A stretch of 64,000 bases of DNA from Clostridiales bacterium (GTDB taxonomy: Bacteria; Bacillota; Clostridia; Lachnospirales; Lachnospiraceae): contig QAKV01000036.1 of NCBI GenBank assembly GCA_003343625.1, positions 28,141 to 92,140 on the forward strand. The letters are read 5' to 3'. Below, in pieces: positions 33,644 to 43,309 of this stretch. Both the position numbers and the translations under genes were made by a program. The notes beneath the pieces were generated by a model that saw nothing but the letters and a program-made list of their open reading frames with translations, was not told the origin of the DNA and searched no databases. The first letter of the stretch is position 1. Each line of letters starts with the position of its first letter.

Positions 33644-34930
33644 TCATTCCGTTTTATCTTCGTAAACGATCCGTCCTCTGCAGACGGTATATTTCACCTT
33701 CCCGGTCATCTTCTTCCCCAGGAAGGGGGAATTCTGGGATTTGGAGTGAAACTTCCCCGGAATCCATTCCTCCTTTTCGTCGAACAGGATCAGATCCGCC
33801 GGTCCACCCTCGTAAATCCTCCCGGCATCCAGACCGTAGAGCGAGGCCGGATTGACGGTCATACAGGCCAAAAGCCGCTGCATGGACAACGCTCCGGTAT
33901 GCACCAGGTTCATGATCCCCAGGCTCAAGGAAGTTTCCAGCCCGATGATCCCGCTGGGCGCTTCCGTCAACGGCCGCGCCTTTTCTTCCGCGCTGTGAGG
34001 CGCGTGATCCGTAGCGATCAGGTCGATGGTTCCATCCGCAAGCCCTGCGATAATGGCCTGCCGATCCGCCTCTTCCCGCAACGGCGGGTTCATTTTCGCC
34101 ATAGTTCCGTATTCGATGACCGCCTCCTCGGTCAGCGAAAAATGATGGGGCGTTGCCTCCGCATGGATCCGGCCGCTTTTTCTCCTGGCCTGCCGTACCA
34201 GCTCCACCGCCTCCTTCGCGCTGATATGCTGGATGACGATCCGGGCTCCGGTCTCCAGCGCCATGGAAAGATCCCTCCGCACCATGGAGATCTCCGCCTG
34301 CCGATCCGAACCTCCGATGCCGAAGAATTCAGCCGCCTTTCCCGCGTTGACCCCATTGTTGACGATATAGGCCGGATCCTCCTCATGAAAGCTGACCGGC
34401 ACGTGGAGCCGGGCAGCTTCCTGCATGGCCTTTCTGGCGATCCCGTCGTCCAAAAGCGGCTTCCCGTCGTCGGTAAAGCCCACGGCTCCGGCCCTCAGCA
34501 GGCTGTCCATATCCGTCAGCTCGTCCCCGGCCATGTCCATCGTCACGTTGGCGCAGGTATACACCCGGATGCCGGTCTGCTCCCCTCTTTCCATCACGTA
34601 GCGCAGCGTGTCTTCGTTGTCCACGCGCGGCGTGGTATTGGCCATCAGCACCACGCTGGTCACCCCGCCCGCTGCCGCAGATGCGGCGCCCGTGAAAATA
34701 TCCTCCTTATATTCCGCTCCCGGATCCCGGAAATGCACGTGGGTATCCACCAGTCCCGGGGCCGCGATCAGGCCGTCGGCGTGAATGACCCGTCCGCCGC
34801 CTTCTTCCGGAAGCGGAAGTTCTCCCGGACGGGCCACGCTGCGGATCTGTTCCCCTTCCACCAGGATATCCCTCATGCCATCCGTCCCCGAGGCGGGATC
34901 GATCAAATGACAATTTCGAATCAGCAACAT
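33644..34930 (-). CDS. pyrC: Dihydroorotase
   Basis: 428 aa type I dihydroorotase. Zinc-binding GLVDTHVHFRDPGAEYKED near residue 55, the His-containing LHVPVSFHEEDP and RIVIQHISAKEAVELV, and LIATDHAPHSAEEKARPL with the catalytic Asp. Start ATG 34930 (GAGGG 7 nt upstream). First gene of pyrC-pyrK-pyrD, with 20 nt to pyrK. Cytosolic. Confidence 0.95.
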   Translation of the reverse strand: MLLIRNCHLIDPASGTDGMRDILVEGEQIRSVARPGELPLPEEGGGRVIHADGLIAAPGLVDTHVHFRDPGAEYKEDIFTGAASAAAGGVTSVVLMANTTPRVDNEDTLRYVMERGEQTGIRVYTCANVTMDMAGDELTDMDSLLRAGAVGFTDDGKPLLDDGIARKAMQEAARLHVPVSFHEEDPAYIVNNGVNAGKAAEFFGIGGSDRQAEISMVRRDLSMALETGARIVIQHISAKEAVELVRQARRKSGRIHAEATPHHFSLTEEAVIEYGTMAKMNPPLREEADRQAIIAGLADGTIDLIATDHAPHSAEEKARPLTEAPSGIIGLETSLSLGIMNLVHTGALSMQRLLACMTVNPASLYGLDAGRIYEGGPADLILFDEKEEWIPGKFHSKSQNSPFLGKKMTGKVKYTVCRGRIVYEDKTE

Positions 34931-34991
34931 TCCTTTTCCCTCTGCTTTCGTATGCTGGTCAACTTCTGGTTTTTCTATCATAGCATGAATT

Positions 34992-35417
34992 TCAGTCGAA
35001 CACTACTGTTTTGTCCATAAACGGCGTTTTTATGACCAGATAAGGATAGGAAGGATTTCCATTTTTCCCGTCCGCCTCTTTGGGACCGATCAGGCTTGTA
35101 TCCAGATAGATCGCGTTCGCCGTCTCATACAAATCGTTCACCGCGATGCTGTAGCCTCCGGTTTCCTGCTTTCCGTAACCGATGCACAGATACAGATATC
35201 CTCCGTCCGCATAGGTGAGTTTGAACGCGTTCGCTTTCTTTTCTCCCACCAGTCTGGCCAGCTCCTCCGGCAGCCGATCCTCATCCACCACAGTGAACTC
35301 CAGATTCGTCCTCTCTTCCTGCTTTTTTCCCAGACCGCAACCGCCCAGAAGGGCGAACACGAGCAGCAGCGCTGCCAGCCGGATCGTTTTGCCGCCCCCG
35401 ATTTCCGGAATTTTCAT
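34992..35417 (-). CDS. Lipoprotein with PrcB-like domain
   Basis: 141 aa. Signal peptide with lipobox LLGGC (Cys at ~27), so it is anchored outside the membrane. The mature part, LEFTVVDEDRLPEELARLVGEKKANAFKLTYADGGYLYLCIGYGKQETGGYSIAVNDLYETANAIYLDT, matches the PrcB C-terminal domain, which in other species assists a protease. It ends 61 nt before pyrC on the same strand; a functional link is not implied. Confidence 0.75.
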   Translation of the reverse strand: MKIPEIGGGKTIRLAALLLVFALLGGCGLGKKQEERTNLEFTVVDEDRLPEELARLVGEKKANAFKLTYADGGYLYLCIGYGKQETGGYSIAVNDLYETANAIYLDTSLIGPKEADGKNGNPSYPYLVIKTPFMDKTVVFD

Positions 35418-35480
35418 GATCTTTCATCGCTCCCGTTTTTTACAACTTATGAAAAAGACGTCCTGTCCTATGCTCGCGCC

Positions 35481-35509
35481 TTGCTTTTTGCGGCTAAAAA
35501 AGCTATACT
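35481..35509 (+). promoter_or_regulatory. Sigma-A promoter of plsC
   Basis: TTGCTT (35481-35486), 17-nt spacer, TATACT (35504-35509), about 38 nt before the start codon. Confidence 0.7.
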
Positions 35510-35546
35510 GACATTAAATCTACGCAAAAGAAAAGGAGCAGGTTCC

Positions 35547-36281
35547 ATGATTCGCTTCATCTGCATCGTTATCTTCGTCATCCTCTTTCTGGTTTTGAGC
35601 ATCCCTCTCCTCATCGCCGAATGGATCATCGGCAGGTTTAATCCGGAGTTAAAGAGCAGGAGCTCCCTGGCCATCGTCAACTGGGCTTTCCGCGTCTGTC
35701 TGTGGCTTGCGGGCACGCAGATCACCTATCTGGGCGAGGACAGAGTGCCTAAAGATGTCGCCGTTTTGTACATCGGCAACCATAGAAGCTATTTCGACAT
35801 CCTCATGACCTACGTGCGCGTGCCCCGTCCCACCGGCTACATCGCCAAAAAGGAAATGCTGCGTTATCCCCTTTTGGTCAACTGGATGAAAAATCTGCAC
35901 TGTCTGTTTTTGGATCGCAAGGATATCAAGGAGGGGATGAAGACGATCCTGGCCGCCATCGAGAAGATCAGGAGCGGCATTTCCATCTGCATTTTTCCGG
36001 AGGGCACCCGGAACCGTGTCGCCGATACCTTCCTTCCGTTTCACGCGGGCAGTTTCAAGATCGCGGAAAAGACCGGATGTCCCATCGTCCCCATGGCCAT
36101 CGTCAACGCCGGAGACATCTTCGAGGATCATCTTCCCCGCGTCAAAAAGACGAAGGTCATCATCGAATACGGTGAACCCATCCACACCGGCCGGCTGGAT
36201 CGAAACGCCAAAAAGAACCTTCCCGATACGGTATTGAAGGAAATCCAGTCCATGTACTGGAAAAACAAAGAACTGCTGTAA
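35547..36281 (+). CDS. plsC: 1-acyl-sn-glycerol-3-phosphate acyltransferase (PlsC family)
   Basis: 244 aa; converts lysophosphatidate to phosphatidate at the membrane. Start ATG 35547 after AAAGGAGCAGG. An N-terminal membrane segment (FICIVIFVILFLVLSIPLLIA) is followed by the acyltransferase motifs: I GNHRSYFD (His-x4-Asp), III ICIFPEGTRNR, and IV IVPMAIVNAG. Monocistronic with its own promoter and a terminator beyond the stop. Confidence 0.92.
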   Translation: MIRFICIVIFVILFLVLSIPLLIAEWIIGRFNPELKSRSSLAIVNWAFRVCLWLAGTQITYLGEDRVPKDVAVLYIGNHRSYFDILMTYVRVPRPTGYIAKKEMLRYPLLVNWMKNLHCLFLDRKDIKEGMKTILAAIEKIRSGISICIFPEGTRNRVADTFLPFHAGSFKIAEKTGCPIVPMAIVNAGDIFEDHLPRVKKTKVIIEYGEPIHTGRLDRNAKKNLPDTVLKEIQSMYWKNKELL

Positions 36282-36354
36282 AGTCCGATCGTTTCAACAG
36301 GGACATATCGTGTAAAAAAGTGTGCGCCGTGGTGCGCATCCTCAGCGGAGCGTC

Positions 36355-36399
36355 TTTTTTATACGATTAGGAAATGAAATTTCCTAATCGTATAAAAAA
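36355..36399. terminator. Perfect 21-bp hairpin with A/T tracts, plsC/spoVG boundary
   Basis: Arms 36355-36375 and 36379-36399 are exact complements around a GAA loop; the outer bases are six T and six A, giving T-tracts on either strand. It is a strong bidirectional terminator between convergent plsC and spoVG. Confidence 0.8.
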
Positions 36400-36400
36400 A

Positions 36401-36443
36401 GGCCGCCCTGCAGCGGGTGGTGATTCCCCGCAGCAGGGCGGCC
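36401..36443. terminator. Second terminator hairpin before spoVG end
   Basis: GGCCGCCCTGC (36401-36411) and GCAGGGCGGCC (36433-36443) form a perfect 11-bp GC-rich stem with a 21-nt loop; on the minus strand a run of seven T follows. Confidence 0.7.
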
Positions 36444-36493
36444 TTTCCGCGGGGGGCCGGTTAAGGACGGTTCCCCGCTTGTGCTGTGTCAGT

Positions 36494-36763
36494 CTATATA
36501 ACAGGCTCTTCCAAAACCCTGTTATAAGCTTCTAAAATGGTTCCTTGAATGTTTTCCCGAGTGGTCTGGCTGATCGGATGAGCGATATCCCTGTATTCCC
36601 CGTCCGTCGCCTTCTTGCTCGGCATCGCGATGAAAAGTCCTTTGTCGCCCTCAATTACTTTGATGTCATGTACAACAAACTCGTCGTCAATCGTAATGGA
36701 AACAATTGCCTTCATTTTGCCTTCTTTGGCGATTTTTCTAACCCGTACATCGGTGATCTTCAT
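36494..36763 (-). CDS. spoVG: Septation/stage V sporulation protein SpoVG
   Basis: 89 aa. [35 protein letters not shown] and the RNA/DNA-binding block [23 protein letters not shown] are the standard SpoVG sequence. Start ATG 36763 with AAGGGGG 8 nt upstream; the GTG just before is less likely. SpoVG is a small nucleic-acid-binding regulator of sporulation, division and surface products. Confidence 0.95.
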   Translation of the reverse strand: MKITDVRVRKIAKEGKMKAIVSITIDDEFVVHDIKVIEGDKGLFIAMPSKKATDGEYRDIAHPISQTTRENIQGTILEAYNRVLEEPVI

Positions 36764-36821
36764 CACATTTTCCCCCTTAAGCCGTATTTTTTGAATCAGG
36801 ATCTTTTTGATCCTGGCATTC

Positions 36822-37940
36822 TCAGATTATATATCTGTCATTTTTCTCAATGACGATTTTGATCTCATTCTCTCCTTTGTAGAAGGAGTTCGCCCGGATC
36901 GTATCACGGCTTTCTACGATGCAGTTTTCAATATGGGTGTTATCGCCGATATATACGTCATTCAAAATGATCGAATTTTTTATGTAACAGTTGTTCCCGA
37001 TAAAGGTCTTCTTGAAGATGACGGAATCCTCCACCGTTCCGTTGATGATACAACCGCTGGAAATCAGGCTGTTGCTCACCTTCGCTCCCACATTGTACTT
37101 CGCGGGCGGAAGGTCGTCCACCTTCGAGTAAACATCCGGATACTGGCGGAAGAAATAGTTGCGGATCTCCGGCTTCAGGAAATCCATATTGGTGAAGAAA
37201 TAATCTTCCACTGTGGCGATATTTCTCCAATACTCCTTGATCTTATATCCGAAAATCCTCTTCTGGTTTTTGTATCGGATCAGGATATCCTTCACGAAAT
37301 CGTATCGATCCTCCAGCGCGCATCTTTCGATCATCTCGATCAAAAGCCTTCTGCGGATCACATAGATCCCGCAGGAAATAGTGCTTGATCTGGCTACGAC
37401 GGGCTTCTCTTCGAAGTCTTCGATCCGGCTCTCCTCGTTCATCTTCAGCGTGCCATAGCGTTCCACGCTCATCCCGGACGGCATGTCCTTGCATACCACC
37501 GTCACGTCCGCTTTTTTCTCGATGTGGTATTCCAGCACCTTGTTATAGTCCATCTTATAGACGCAATCCCCGGACGTGATCACCACATAGGGCTCGTGGC
37601 TGTTCTTCAAAAAGGACAGATTCTGATAGATCGCATCCGCTGTTCCCCTGTACCAGGAACTGTTCTCCGCAGTCACCGCAGGGGTAAAGACGAACAGACC
37701 GCCCTGCTTTCGCCCGAAATCCCACCACTTTGATGAACTCAGGTGCTCGTTTAAGCTCCTGGCATTGTACTGGGTCAGAACCCCGACCTTCTGGATATGG
37801 GAGTTGCTCATGTTGCTCAGCGCGAAATCGATGCTCCTGTAGCTGCCGGCTATCGGCATGGCGCCGATGGCGCGCTTCTGGGACAGTTCCTTCATTTTGC
37901 GGTTGTTGCCGCCTGCTAAAATAATACCGATCGCTCTCAA
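36822..37940 (-). CDS. glgD: Glucose-1-phosphate adenylyltransferase regulatory subunit GlgD
   Basis: 372 aa. [41 protein letters not shown] resembles GlgC but with the altered nucleotide-binding residues typical of GlgD, and the C-terminal left-handed beta helix is present ([35 protein letters not shown]). Start TTG 37940 overlaps the glgC TGA, giving coupling. GlgD partners with GlgC in Firmicutes and modulates ADP-glucose formation for glycogen synthesis. Confidence 0.92.
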   Translation of the reverse strand: MRAIGIILAGGNNRKMKELSQKRAIGAMPIAGSYRSIDFALSNMSNSHIQKVGVLTQYNARSLNEHLSSSKWWDFGRKQGGLFVFTPAVTAENSSWYRGTADAIYQNLSFLKNSHEPYVVITSGDCVYKMDYNKVLEYHIEKKADVTVVCKDMPSGMSVERYGTLKMNEESRIEDFEEKPVVARSSTISCGIYVIRRRLLIEMIERCALEDRYDFVKDILIRYKNQKRIFGYKIKEYWRNIATVEDYFFTNMDFLKPEIRNYFFRQYPDVYSKVDDLPPAKYNVGAKVSNSLISSGCIINGTVEDSVIFKKTFIGNNCYIKNSIILNDVYIGDNTHIENCIVESRDTIRANSFYKGENEIKIVIEKNDRYII

Positions 37941-39211
37941 TGTTCGTCACCTGCCTTAATCAAAGTTTTTCCGCTGGCAAGACACCCTTCCGGATAGTCC
38001 TGCGCTGATGTGATGCCGAATACGACGGAGTTCTTTCCGACGGAAACGCCCCTGGGGATCACGCTCTTCTCCCCGACGGTCACCAGGCCGCTGTTGTAAA
38101 TGTGCGGCGCGGTATCGTTCTCCGCCTCTTCGCCGATGCCCAGGCTCACGTTGTCTTCGATGGTGGCGTTCTCCGCGACGATCGCCTTGTTCAGCTCGCA
38201 TCCGCAGCCGATCACCGTATTATTCATGATGATGGAATCCCGCACTACGGTATCCTTTCCGATGACGACGCCGCAGCCGATCACGGAATTGTAAACTTTC
38301 CCGGCGATTTCAGCCCCTTCGCCGATGATGCTGCGCTCGATCACACCTTCCGGCGCGATATACTGCGGAGGCAAAATCTCGCTTTTGGTGTAGATCTTCC
38401 AATATTCTTCGTATAAATTGAACTCGGGAACGATATCGATCAGCTCCATATTCGCTTCCCAGTAGGAGCTCAAAGTTCCTACATCCTTCCAGTAGCCGTT
38501 GAATTCATAGGCGTACATGGGCGCCCCCTGCTCATGACAGTAGGGAATCACGTGCTTGCCGAAATCCAGATTCGGCTGGGAAGCTTTGGCGATCAGCGCC
38601 TCTTTAAGCGTCTTCCAGTTGAAGATGTAGATGCCCATGGAAGCCAGATTACTCCTCGGGTTCGCCGGTTTCTCCTCGAAATCGGTGATCCGCTTATTCT
38701 CGTCCGTGATCATAATGCCGAAACGCTTCGCCTCTTCCATGGGAACGGGCATGACCGCAATGGTGCACTCCGATCCGTTTTGCTTATGGAAGTCCAGCAT
38801 GACCTCATAGTCCATCTTATAAATATGGTCTCCGGAAAGGATCAGCACATAATCCGGATGAAAGCTCTCCATATAGTCGATATTTTGATAGATTGCATTC
38901 GCTGTACCTGTGTACCATTCGCTGTTCTCGCTCTTCTCGTAGGGTGGCAACACCGTAACGCCGCCGATATTCCTGTCCAAGTCCCACGGAATCCCGATTC
39001 CGATGTGCGTATTCAGCCGAAGGGGCTGGTACTGCGTCAAAACGCCGACCGTATCAACGCCCGAATTGATACAGTTGCTCAGCGGGAAATCGATAATCCG
39101 GTATTTTCCCCCGAATGATACCGCAGGTTTGGCAACCTTGGATGTGAGAACTCCAAGCCTGCTTCCCTGGCCTCCTGCCAGCAACATGGCAATCATCTCT
39201 TTCTTAATCAT
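37937..39211 (-). CDS. glgC: Glucose-1-phosphate adenylyltransferase
   Basis: 424 aa catalytic subunit. [43 protein letters not shown] holds the nucleotidyltransferase loop; [12 protein letters not shown] the catalytic Asp; ITDFEEKP the glucose-1-phosphate Glu-Lys; then a beta helix ([25 protein letters not shown]). First gene of glgC-glgD; GAGGTG precedes ATG 39211. Confidence 0.95.
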   Translation of the reverse strand: MIKKEMIAMLLAGGQGSRLGVLTSKVAKPAVSFGGKYRIIDFPLSNCINSGVDTVGVLTQYQPLRLNTHIGIGIPWDLDRNIGGVTVLPPYEKSENSEWYTGTANAIYQNIDYMESFHPDYVLILSGDHIYKMDYEVMLDFHKQNGSECTIAVMPVPMEEAKRFGIMITDENKRITDFEEKPANPRSNLASMGIYIFNWKTLKEALIAKASQPNLDFGKHVIPYCHEQGAPMYAYEFNGYWKDVGTLSSYWEANMELIDIVPEFNLYEEYWKIYTKSEILPPQYIAPEGVIERSIIGEGAEIAGKVYNSVIGCGVVIGKDTVVRDSIIMNNTVIGCGCELNKAIVAENATIEDNVSLGIGEEAENDTAPHIYNSGLVTVGEKSVIPRGVSVGKNSVVFGITSAQDYPEGCLASGKTLIKAGDEH

Positions 39212-39270
39212 GTCATCACCTCATCTGCTTATAATATAGACTGCATAGCACTGCGTTTCCACGCAAAAAG

Positions 39271-39299
39271 ATTATATCACACAAACCGGTAAAAGTGAA
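39271..39299 (-). promoter_or_regulatory. Promoter of glgC-glgD
   Basis: On the minus strand TTCACT (39299-39294), 17-nt spacer, TATAAT (39276-39271), about 60 nt before the glgC start. The remaining intergenic DNA up to 39500 is AT-rich with no gene evident. Confidence 0.6.
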
Positions 39300-39500
39300 T
39301 AATTATTTTCCCCCTCCATAAGTTGTACCGGCGCTTTTCTTGTATAAATCATCTATAATTTTTTTCTCTTTTTCTCTTTTTTTATCCATTTCATCCAACT
39401 GATTTCTACAGTCCGCCGTGATAATTTCGAATATTTTTCACAAAAACCGCATTTTCTGCATCTATTCCCCCTTTTCCCCATTCCTTTTTCCAATTTTCTA

Positions 39501-39529
39501 TTGGTTTTTCGCCACCGTTTGCGTATAAT
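39501..39529 (+). promoter_or_regulatory. Promoter of murC
   Basis: TTGGTT (39501-39506), 17-nt spacer, TATAAT (39524-39529), 55 nt before ATG 39585. Confidence 0.65.
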
Positions 39530-39584
39530 AAAGCAGGAATAAAACCATTCGTATTGAATTTTAAAAGTCAGGAAGTGTATATTC

Positions 39585-40970
39585 ATGTATCATGTAGATT
39601 TTCAGCATCCCATTCACGTTTACTTCATCGGCATCGGCGGGATCAGCATGTCCGGTCTGGCCGAAATCCTCCTTTCGGAAGGATTCACCGTTTCCGGCTC
39701 GGACTGGAACCGTTCCCCCCTCACCCGGATGTTGGAGGAGCAGGGCGCCCGGATTCACTACGGCAAGCCCCAGCGGGCCGAGAATATCACGGACGATATC
39801 GATCTCGTGGTCTATACGGCCGCCGTCCATGAGGACAATCCGGAGTTCGCCGAAGCGATGCGGAGAAAAATCCCCTCTCTCACACGGGCCCAGTTTCTGG
39901 GGCAGCTCATGCGCAACTACAAAATTCCGATCGCCGTAAGCGGAACCCACGGCAAAACCACCACCACCTCCATGATTTCCGAAATCCTGCTGCAGGCAGA
40001 CACGGATCCCACCCTGTCCATCGGCGGAATCCTGCGTTCCATTCACGGCAACATCCGGGTGGGCAAGTCCGATCTTTTCGTGGTGGAAGCCTGTGAATAC
40101 ACCAACAGCTTTTTGAGTTTCTTTCCAAAAGTCGGAATCATCTTAAATATAGAAGAAGACCATCTCGATTTCTTCCGCGATATCGATGAGATCCGGGCAT
40201 CCTTCAGGCGTTTCGCGCAGCTTATCCCAGCCGACGGCTGCCTCATTATCAACGCCGGCATCGATCGCTGGCAGGAAATTACGTCCGGCCTGCCCTGCCG
40301 GATCATCACCTTCGGTCTGGATGAAGAAGCAGACTATCATCCTTCGGATATCACCTACAACGAATTCGCGGACGCCACTTTTCTGGCTCACCGGAAGGGA
40401 TCCGATTCTCTTTCCGTCACCCTGGGCGTCCCCGGGGAGCACAACATCTTAAACGCTCTGGCGGCCATAGCCCTGTCCGATCTTCTGGGCCTTTCCCCCG
40501 CCGACGCGCAGAAGGCGCTGCGCTCTTTCAGGGGCACGGATCGGCGCTTCGAGTATAAGGGAACCGTAAACGGGATCACTATAATAGATGATTATGCGCA
40601 TCACCCCACTGAAATTACCGCCACCTTAAAAGCGGCCCGAAATTATCCGCATAAAACCCTGTGGTGTGTCTTCCAGCCACATACTTACAGCCGCACGAAA
40701 GCGTTTCTGGACGATTTTGCCTCCTCTCTGTGCCTGGCGGATCGGGTGATCCTGGCCGATATTTATGCCGCGCGGGAAACGGATACTCTGGGCATCAGCT
40801 CCGCGGATATCCGGGATCGAATCGTACAGGCCGGAACGGAATGTTATTATTTTCATACCTTCGAAGAAATTGAAAAATTTATTTTGGCAAATTGCATCAA
40901 CGGCGATCTGTTGATAACTATGGGGGCCGGAGATGTTGTAAATATCGGAGAAAAGCTCCTCTCCCTCTGA
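39585..40970 (+). CDS. murC: UDP-N-acetylmuramate--L-alanine ligase
   Basis: 461 aa Mur ligase, first amino-acid addition in peptidoglycan synthesis. N-terminal UDP-binding FIGIGGISMSGLAEILL, ATP P-loop AVSGTHGKTTTTSMI (~110-124), EACEYTNSFL, NIEEDHLDFF, and C-terminal DDYAHHPTEI and FQPHTYSRTKAF are canonical. Monocistronic with its own promoter; followed by a terminator that overlaps a cluster of DnaA-box-like sequences. Confidence 0.96.
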   Translation: MYHVDFQHPIHVYFIGIGGISMSGLAEILLSEGFTVSGSDWNRSPLTRMLEEQGARIHYGKPQRAENITDDIDLVVYTAAVHEDNPEFAEAMRRKIPSLTRAQFLGQLMRNYKIPIAVSGTHGKTTTTSMISEILLQADTDPTLSIGGILRSIHGNIRVGKSDLFVVEACEYTNSFLSFFPKVGIILNIEEDHLDFFRDIDEIRASFRRFAQLIPADGCLIINAGIDRWQEITSGLPCRIITFGLDEEADYHPSDITYNEFADATFLAHRKGSDSLSVTLGVPGEHNILNALAAIALSDLLGLSPADAQKALRSFRGTDRRFEYKGTVNGITIIDDYAHHPTEITATLKAARNYPHKTLWCVFQPHTYSRTKAFLDDFASSLCLADRVILADIYAARETDTLGISSADIRDRIVQAGTECYYFHTFEEIEKFILANCINGDLLITMGAGDVVNIGEKLLSL

Positions 40971-40971
40971 C

Positions 40972-41099
40972 TTATCCACAATATCCACAGAAAGGACGTG
41001 GAAAACTTTCCTCCTGGTCTGTGGATATTTTTTTGTCGAAAAAGGCCGGATTTTAGGGCATTTTGTACTCCCTTCCACAGTTTCCACAATTTCCACATC
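40972..41099. promoter_or_regulatory. Cluster of DnaA-box-like 9-mers
   Basis: TTATCCACA (40972-40980, a consensus DnaA box) is followed directly by ATATCCACA (40981-40989); TGTGGATAT (41020-41028) is the second box inverted; then three 9-bp units TTCCACAGT, TTCCACAAT, TTCCACATC run in tandem at 41073-41099. Six CCACA boxes in 128 nt lie directly upstream of the dnaD-helicase-loader operon. Confidence 0.55.
40980..41034 (+). terminator. Terminator of murC
   Basis: AATATCCACAG (40980-40990) pairs perfectly with CTGTGGATATT (41019-41029), followed by TTTTTG. The stem arms are themselves DnaA-box-like. Confidence 0.6.
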
Positions 41100-41166
41100 C
41101 CCCTCTGCGACCACGGTGTTTAACGGGTTTTCCGGCAATTTGACGGTTTCTTTTTTAAAATGGCTA

Positions 41167-41175
41167 TGCTATAAT
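41167..41175 (+). promoter_or_regulatory. Extended -10 promoter of the dnaD operon
   Basis: TGCTATAAT, about 50 nt before ATG 41226; TTTCTT 17 nt upstream is a weak -35. Confidence 0.5.
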
Positions 41176-41225
41176 GAGCGCATTCGAATTACGGAAATGA
41201 TTACAACACAGAGCAGGAAACGCAA

Positions 41226-42278
41226 ATGGGAAGCATTACTTTAACCGGGGACGGGGGTTCGCAGGTCACCGTCCTGTCCAACCTCTTTATCGATGAATAT
41301 ATGAAGGACGCCAACGACGCGCAGCTGAAGGTCTACCTCTATCTGGCCCGCGCGCTGCAGGCGCATGCCCCCGTGAGCATTTCCGAGATCGCAGACCGCT
41401 TCAATCATACGGAGAAAGATGTAATGCGCGCTCTCCGCTACTGGGAGGGCAAAGGCCTTCTTTCCCTGGAGTACGCCCCCGACCGCTCCCTGAGCGGAAT
41501 TCAGCTGTATGCCCCCGGATCCGGGCGCGGTGAGGAATTCGGGCAGGAGCAGATACGCCCGCAGGAACCGGTGGCGGTGATTTCGCACCAGACCGTCCCT
41601 TCCGCCGATCCCTTCGAAAAACCCTCCTATACGGCGGATGAGCTACAGGCATTCGGCAGGCAGGAGAACGCGGCACAGCTGTTTTTCATTGCAGAGCAGT
41701 ATTTGGGGCGCACGCTGAGCCCCTCGGACATGAAGTCCATTTTGTTCTTCACGGACAGGCTCCACTTCTCGGACGACCTAATCGACTATCTTCTCCAGTA
41801 TTGCGTGGAGCGCGGAAAAAAAGATTTTCGCTACATCGAAAAGGTTGCGATCGGATGGGCGGAAGCCGGGATCGCCACGCCGGCCGATGCGGAAAAGCAC
41901 GCGGCGCGATACGATAAAACCGTATATTCCATCATGAACGCCCTGGGAAAGACCAATGCCCCCGCCAGAAGCGAACTGGCTTACATTCAGCGTTGGACCG
42001 TCGAATATGGCTTTGAACTGGACGTTATCCTGGAAGCCTGCGGCCGCACCGTTCTGGCCACGGATCGGCATCGTTTCGCCTACGCGGATCGCATACTCGC
42101 TTCCTGGTTTCAGTCGGGCGTCCACCACCTTTCGGATATTTCCGGCCTGGACAACTCATTCCGCCGGGAAAAGGCCGCGCAGCCCGCGCGCGCCGGTTCC
42201 ACCGCCGAGTACAACCGCTTTATGCATTCCAGCTATGACTTCGACGCGCTGGAGCAGGAGCTCTTAAAGAACGGTTAA
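41226..42278 (+). CDS. dnaD: DnaD-domain replication protein
   Basis: 350 aa. The N-terminal winged helix (VYLYLARALQAHAPVSISEIADRFNHTEKDVMRALRYWEGKGLLSL) is the DnaD_N-type oligomerisation fold. Two DnaB_2/DnaD C-terminal domains follow (LGRTLSPSDMKSILFFTDRLHFSDDLIDYLLQYCVERGKKDFRYIEKVAIGWAEAGI and ELAYIQRWTVEYGFELDVILEACGRTV.. RFAYADRILASW), each with the YxxxIxxxW motif. DnaD proteins recruit the replicative helicase loader. It is 29 nt upstream of the loader gene. Confidence 0.88.
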   Translation: MGSITLTGDGGSQVTVLSNLFIDEYMKDANDAQLKVYLYLARALQAHAPVSISEIADRFNHTEKDVMRALRYWEGKGLLSLEYAPDRSLSGIQLYAPGSGRGEEFGQEQIRPQEPVAVISHQTVPSADPFEKPSYTADELQAFGRQENAAQLFFIAEQYLGRTLSPSDMKSILFFTDRLHFSDDLIDYLLQYCVERGKKDFRYIEKVAIGWAEAGIATPADAEKHAARYDKTVYSIMNALGKTNAPARSELAYIQRWTVEYGFELDVILEACGRTVLATDRHRFAYADRILASWFQSGVHHLSDISGLDNSFRREKAAQPARAGSTAEYNRFMHSSYDFDALEQELLKNG

Positions 42279-42307
42279 AGAACCGCTTTGCATAAAGGAG
42301 AATTGAC

Positions 42308-43300
42308 GTGGCACTGACAGTTTCTCAATACAATTCCATCATGCGCCAGTACGAAGAGCGGCAGACGCGCAACCGCCATCTTCAGGAGGAAAGGCTCCGC
42401 CATATTTACGATACCGTGGAGGGATATCGGGCCATCGACGAATCGGTCGCCTCGGTTTCCGTCGCCCAGGGCAAGAAAATGCTGGCGGGGGACAGTTCCG
42501 CCCTGGATGCGCTGCGCGAGAAGCTGCGCTCCCTTTCGGCTGATCGGGCCCGCCTTCTGGCGGAAAACGGCTATCCCGCCGACTTTTTGAAGCCGGTTTA
42601 CGACTGTCCCGACTGCCATGATACCGGATATATCAACGGCAAGAAGTGCCATTGTTTTCGGCAGGCTGAAATCTCTCTTCTCTATGAGCAGTCCAATCTG
42701 AAACAGATTCTGGAGAAAGAGAATTTCTCCACCCTGTCCTATTCGTGGTTTCAGGGTGACGCGCTCACCTCTTATCGCCATACTGTCGAAAGGTGCAAAA
42801 AATTTGCGGAGAATTTCAAAACCAACTACCAAAATTTATTTTTTTATGGTACAGTGGGATCGGGGAAGACTTTTCTTTCCAACTGCATCGCGAAGGAATG
42901 TCTGGAAAAGGGTTGTTCCGTCATCTATTTCAGCGCGACCAGTCTCTTTGACGCCCTGTCCCGCAACGCATACAGCTTTCGGAATCAGGATGAGGCGTCC
43001 TCCCTTTGCAGCGATCTCTATACCTGCGATCTGCTAATCATCGACGATCTGGGAACTGAGACGGCTTCCGCTTTCACTCTCTCCCATTTTTTTACTTGCA
43101 TCAATGAGCGCTTGCTGCGTAAGAAATCCATTTTGATTTCCACCAATCTTTCTCTGGAGGATTTCAGAAACAGATATCAGGATCGTATTTTTTCGAGAAT
43201 TACCGGCAATTTCGAGTTTTGCAAGCTGACGGGTCCCGATATCCGAATGTACCGGAAAGTGCCCGGCGCGCTTTCCACCACACCGCTTGCCAGAAAGTGA
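42308..43300 (+). CDS. DnaC/DnaI-like helicase loader ATPase
   Basis: 330 aa, start GTG 42308 after AAGGAG. The N-terminal region contains a zinc-binding block YDCPDCHDTGYINGKKCHCF, as in DnaI-type loaders. The AAA+ core has Walker A FFYGTVGSGKTFLSNCIA, Walker B LLIIDDLGTETA and sensor ILISTNLSLEDFRNRY. Together with the DnaD-domain protein it should load the replicative helicase at the origin or at restart sites. Confidence 0.9.
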   Translation: MALTVSQYNSIMRQYEERQTRNRHLQEERLRHIYDTVEGYRAIDESVASVSVAQGKKMLAGDSSALDALREKLRSLSADRARLLAENGYPADFLKPVYDCPDCHDTGYINGKKCHCFRQAEISLLYEQSNLKQILEKENFSTLSYSWFQGDALTSYRHTVERCKKFAENFKTNYQNLFFYGTVGSGKTFLSNCIAKECLEKGCSVIYFSATSLFDALSRNAYSFRNQDEASSLCSDLYTCDLLIIDDLGTETASAFTLSHFFTCINERLLRKKSILISTNLSLEDFRNRYQDRIFSRITGNFEFCKLTGPDIRMYRKVPGALSTTPLARK

Positions 43301-43309
43301 GGATACTAT

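Noticed and set aside
33617-35020. 467-codon open frame on the plus strand
   Set aside because: Antisense of pyrC and part of pyrK.
41073-41099. Three 9-bp tandem units considered as plasmid iterons
   Set aside because: Too few units, and the surrounding genes are chromosomal replication and housekeeping genes; DnaA-type sites are a simpler reading.
40626-41138. 170-codon minus-strand frame over the DnaA-box cluster
   Set aside because: Mostly antisense of murC; the intergenic part is explained by a terminator and repeated boxes.
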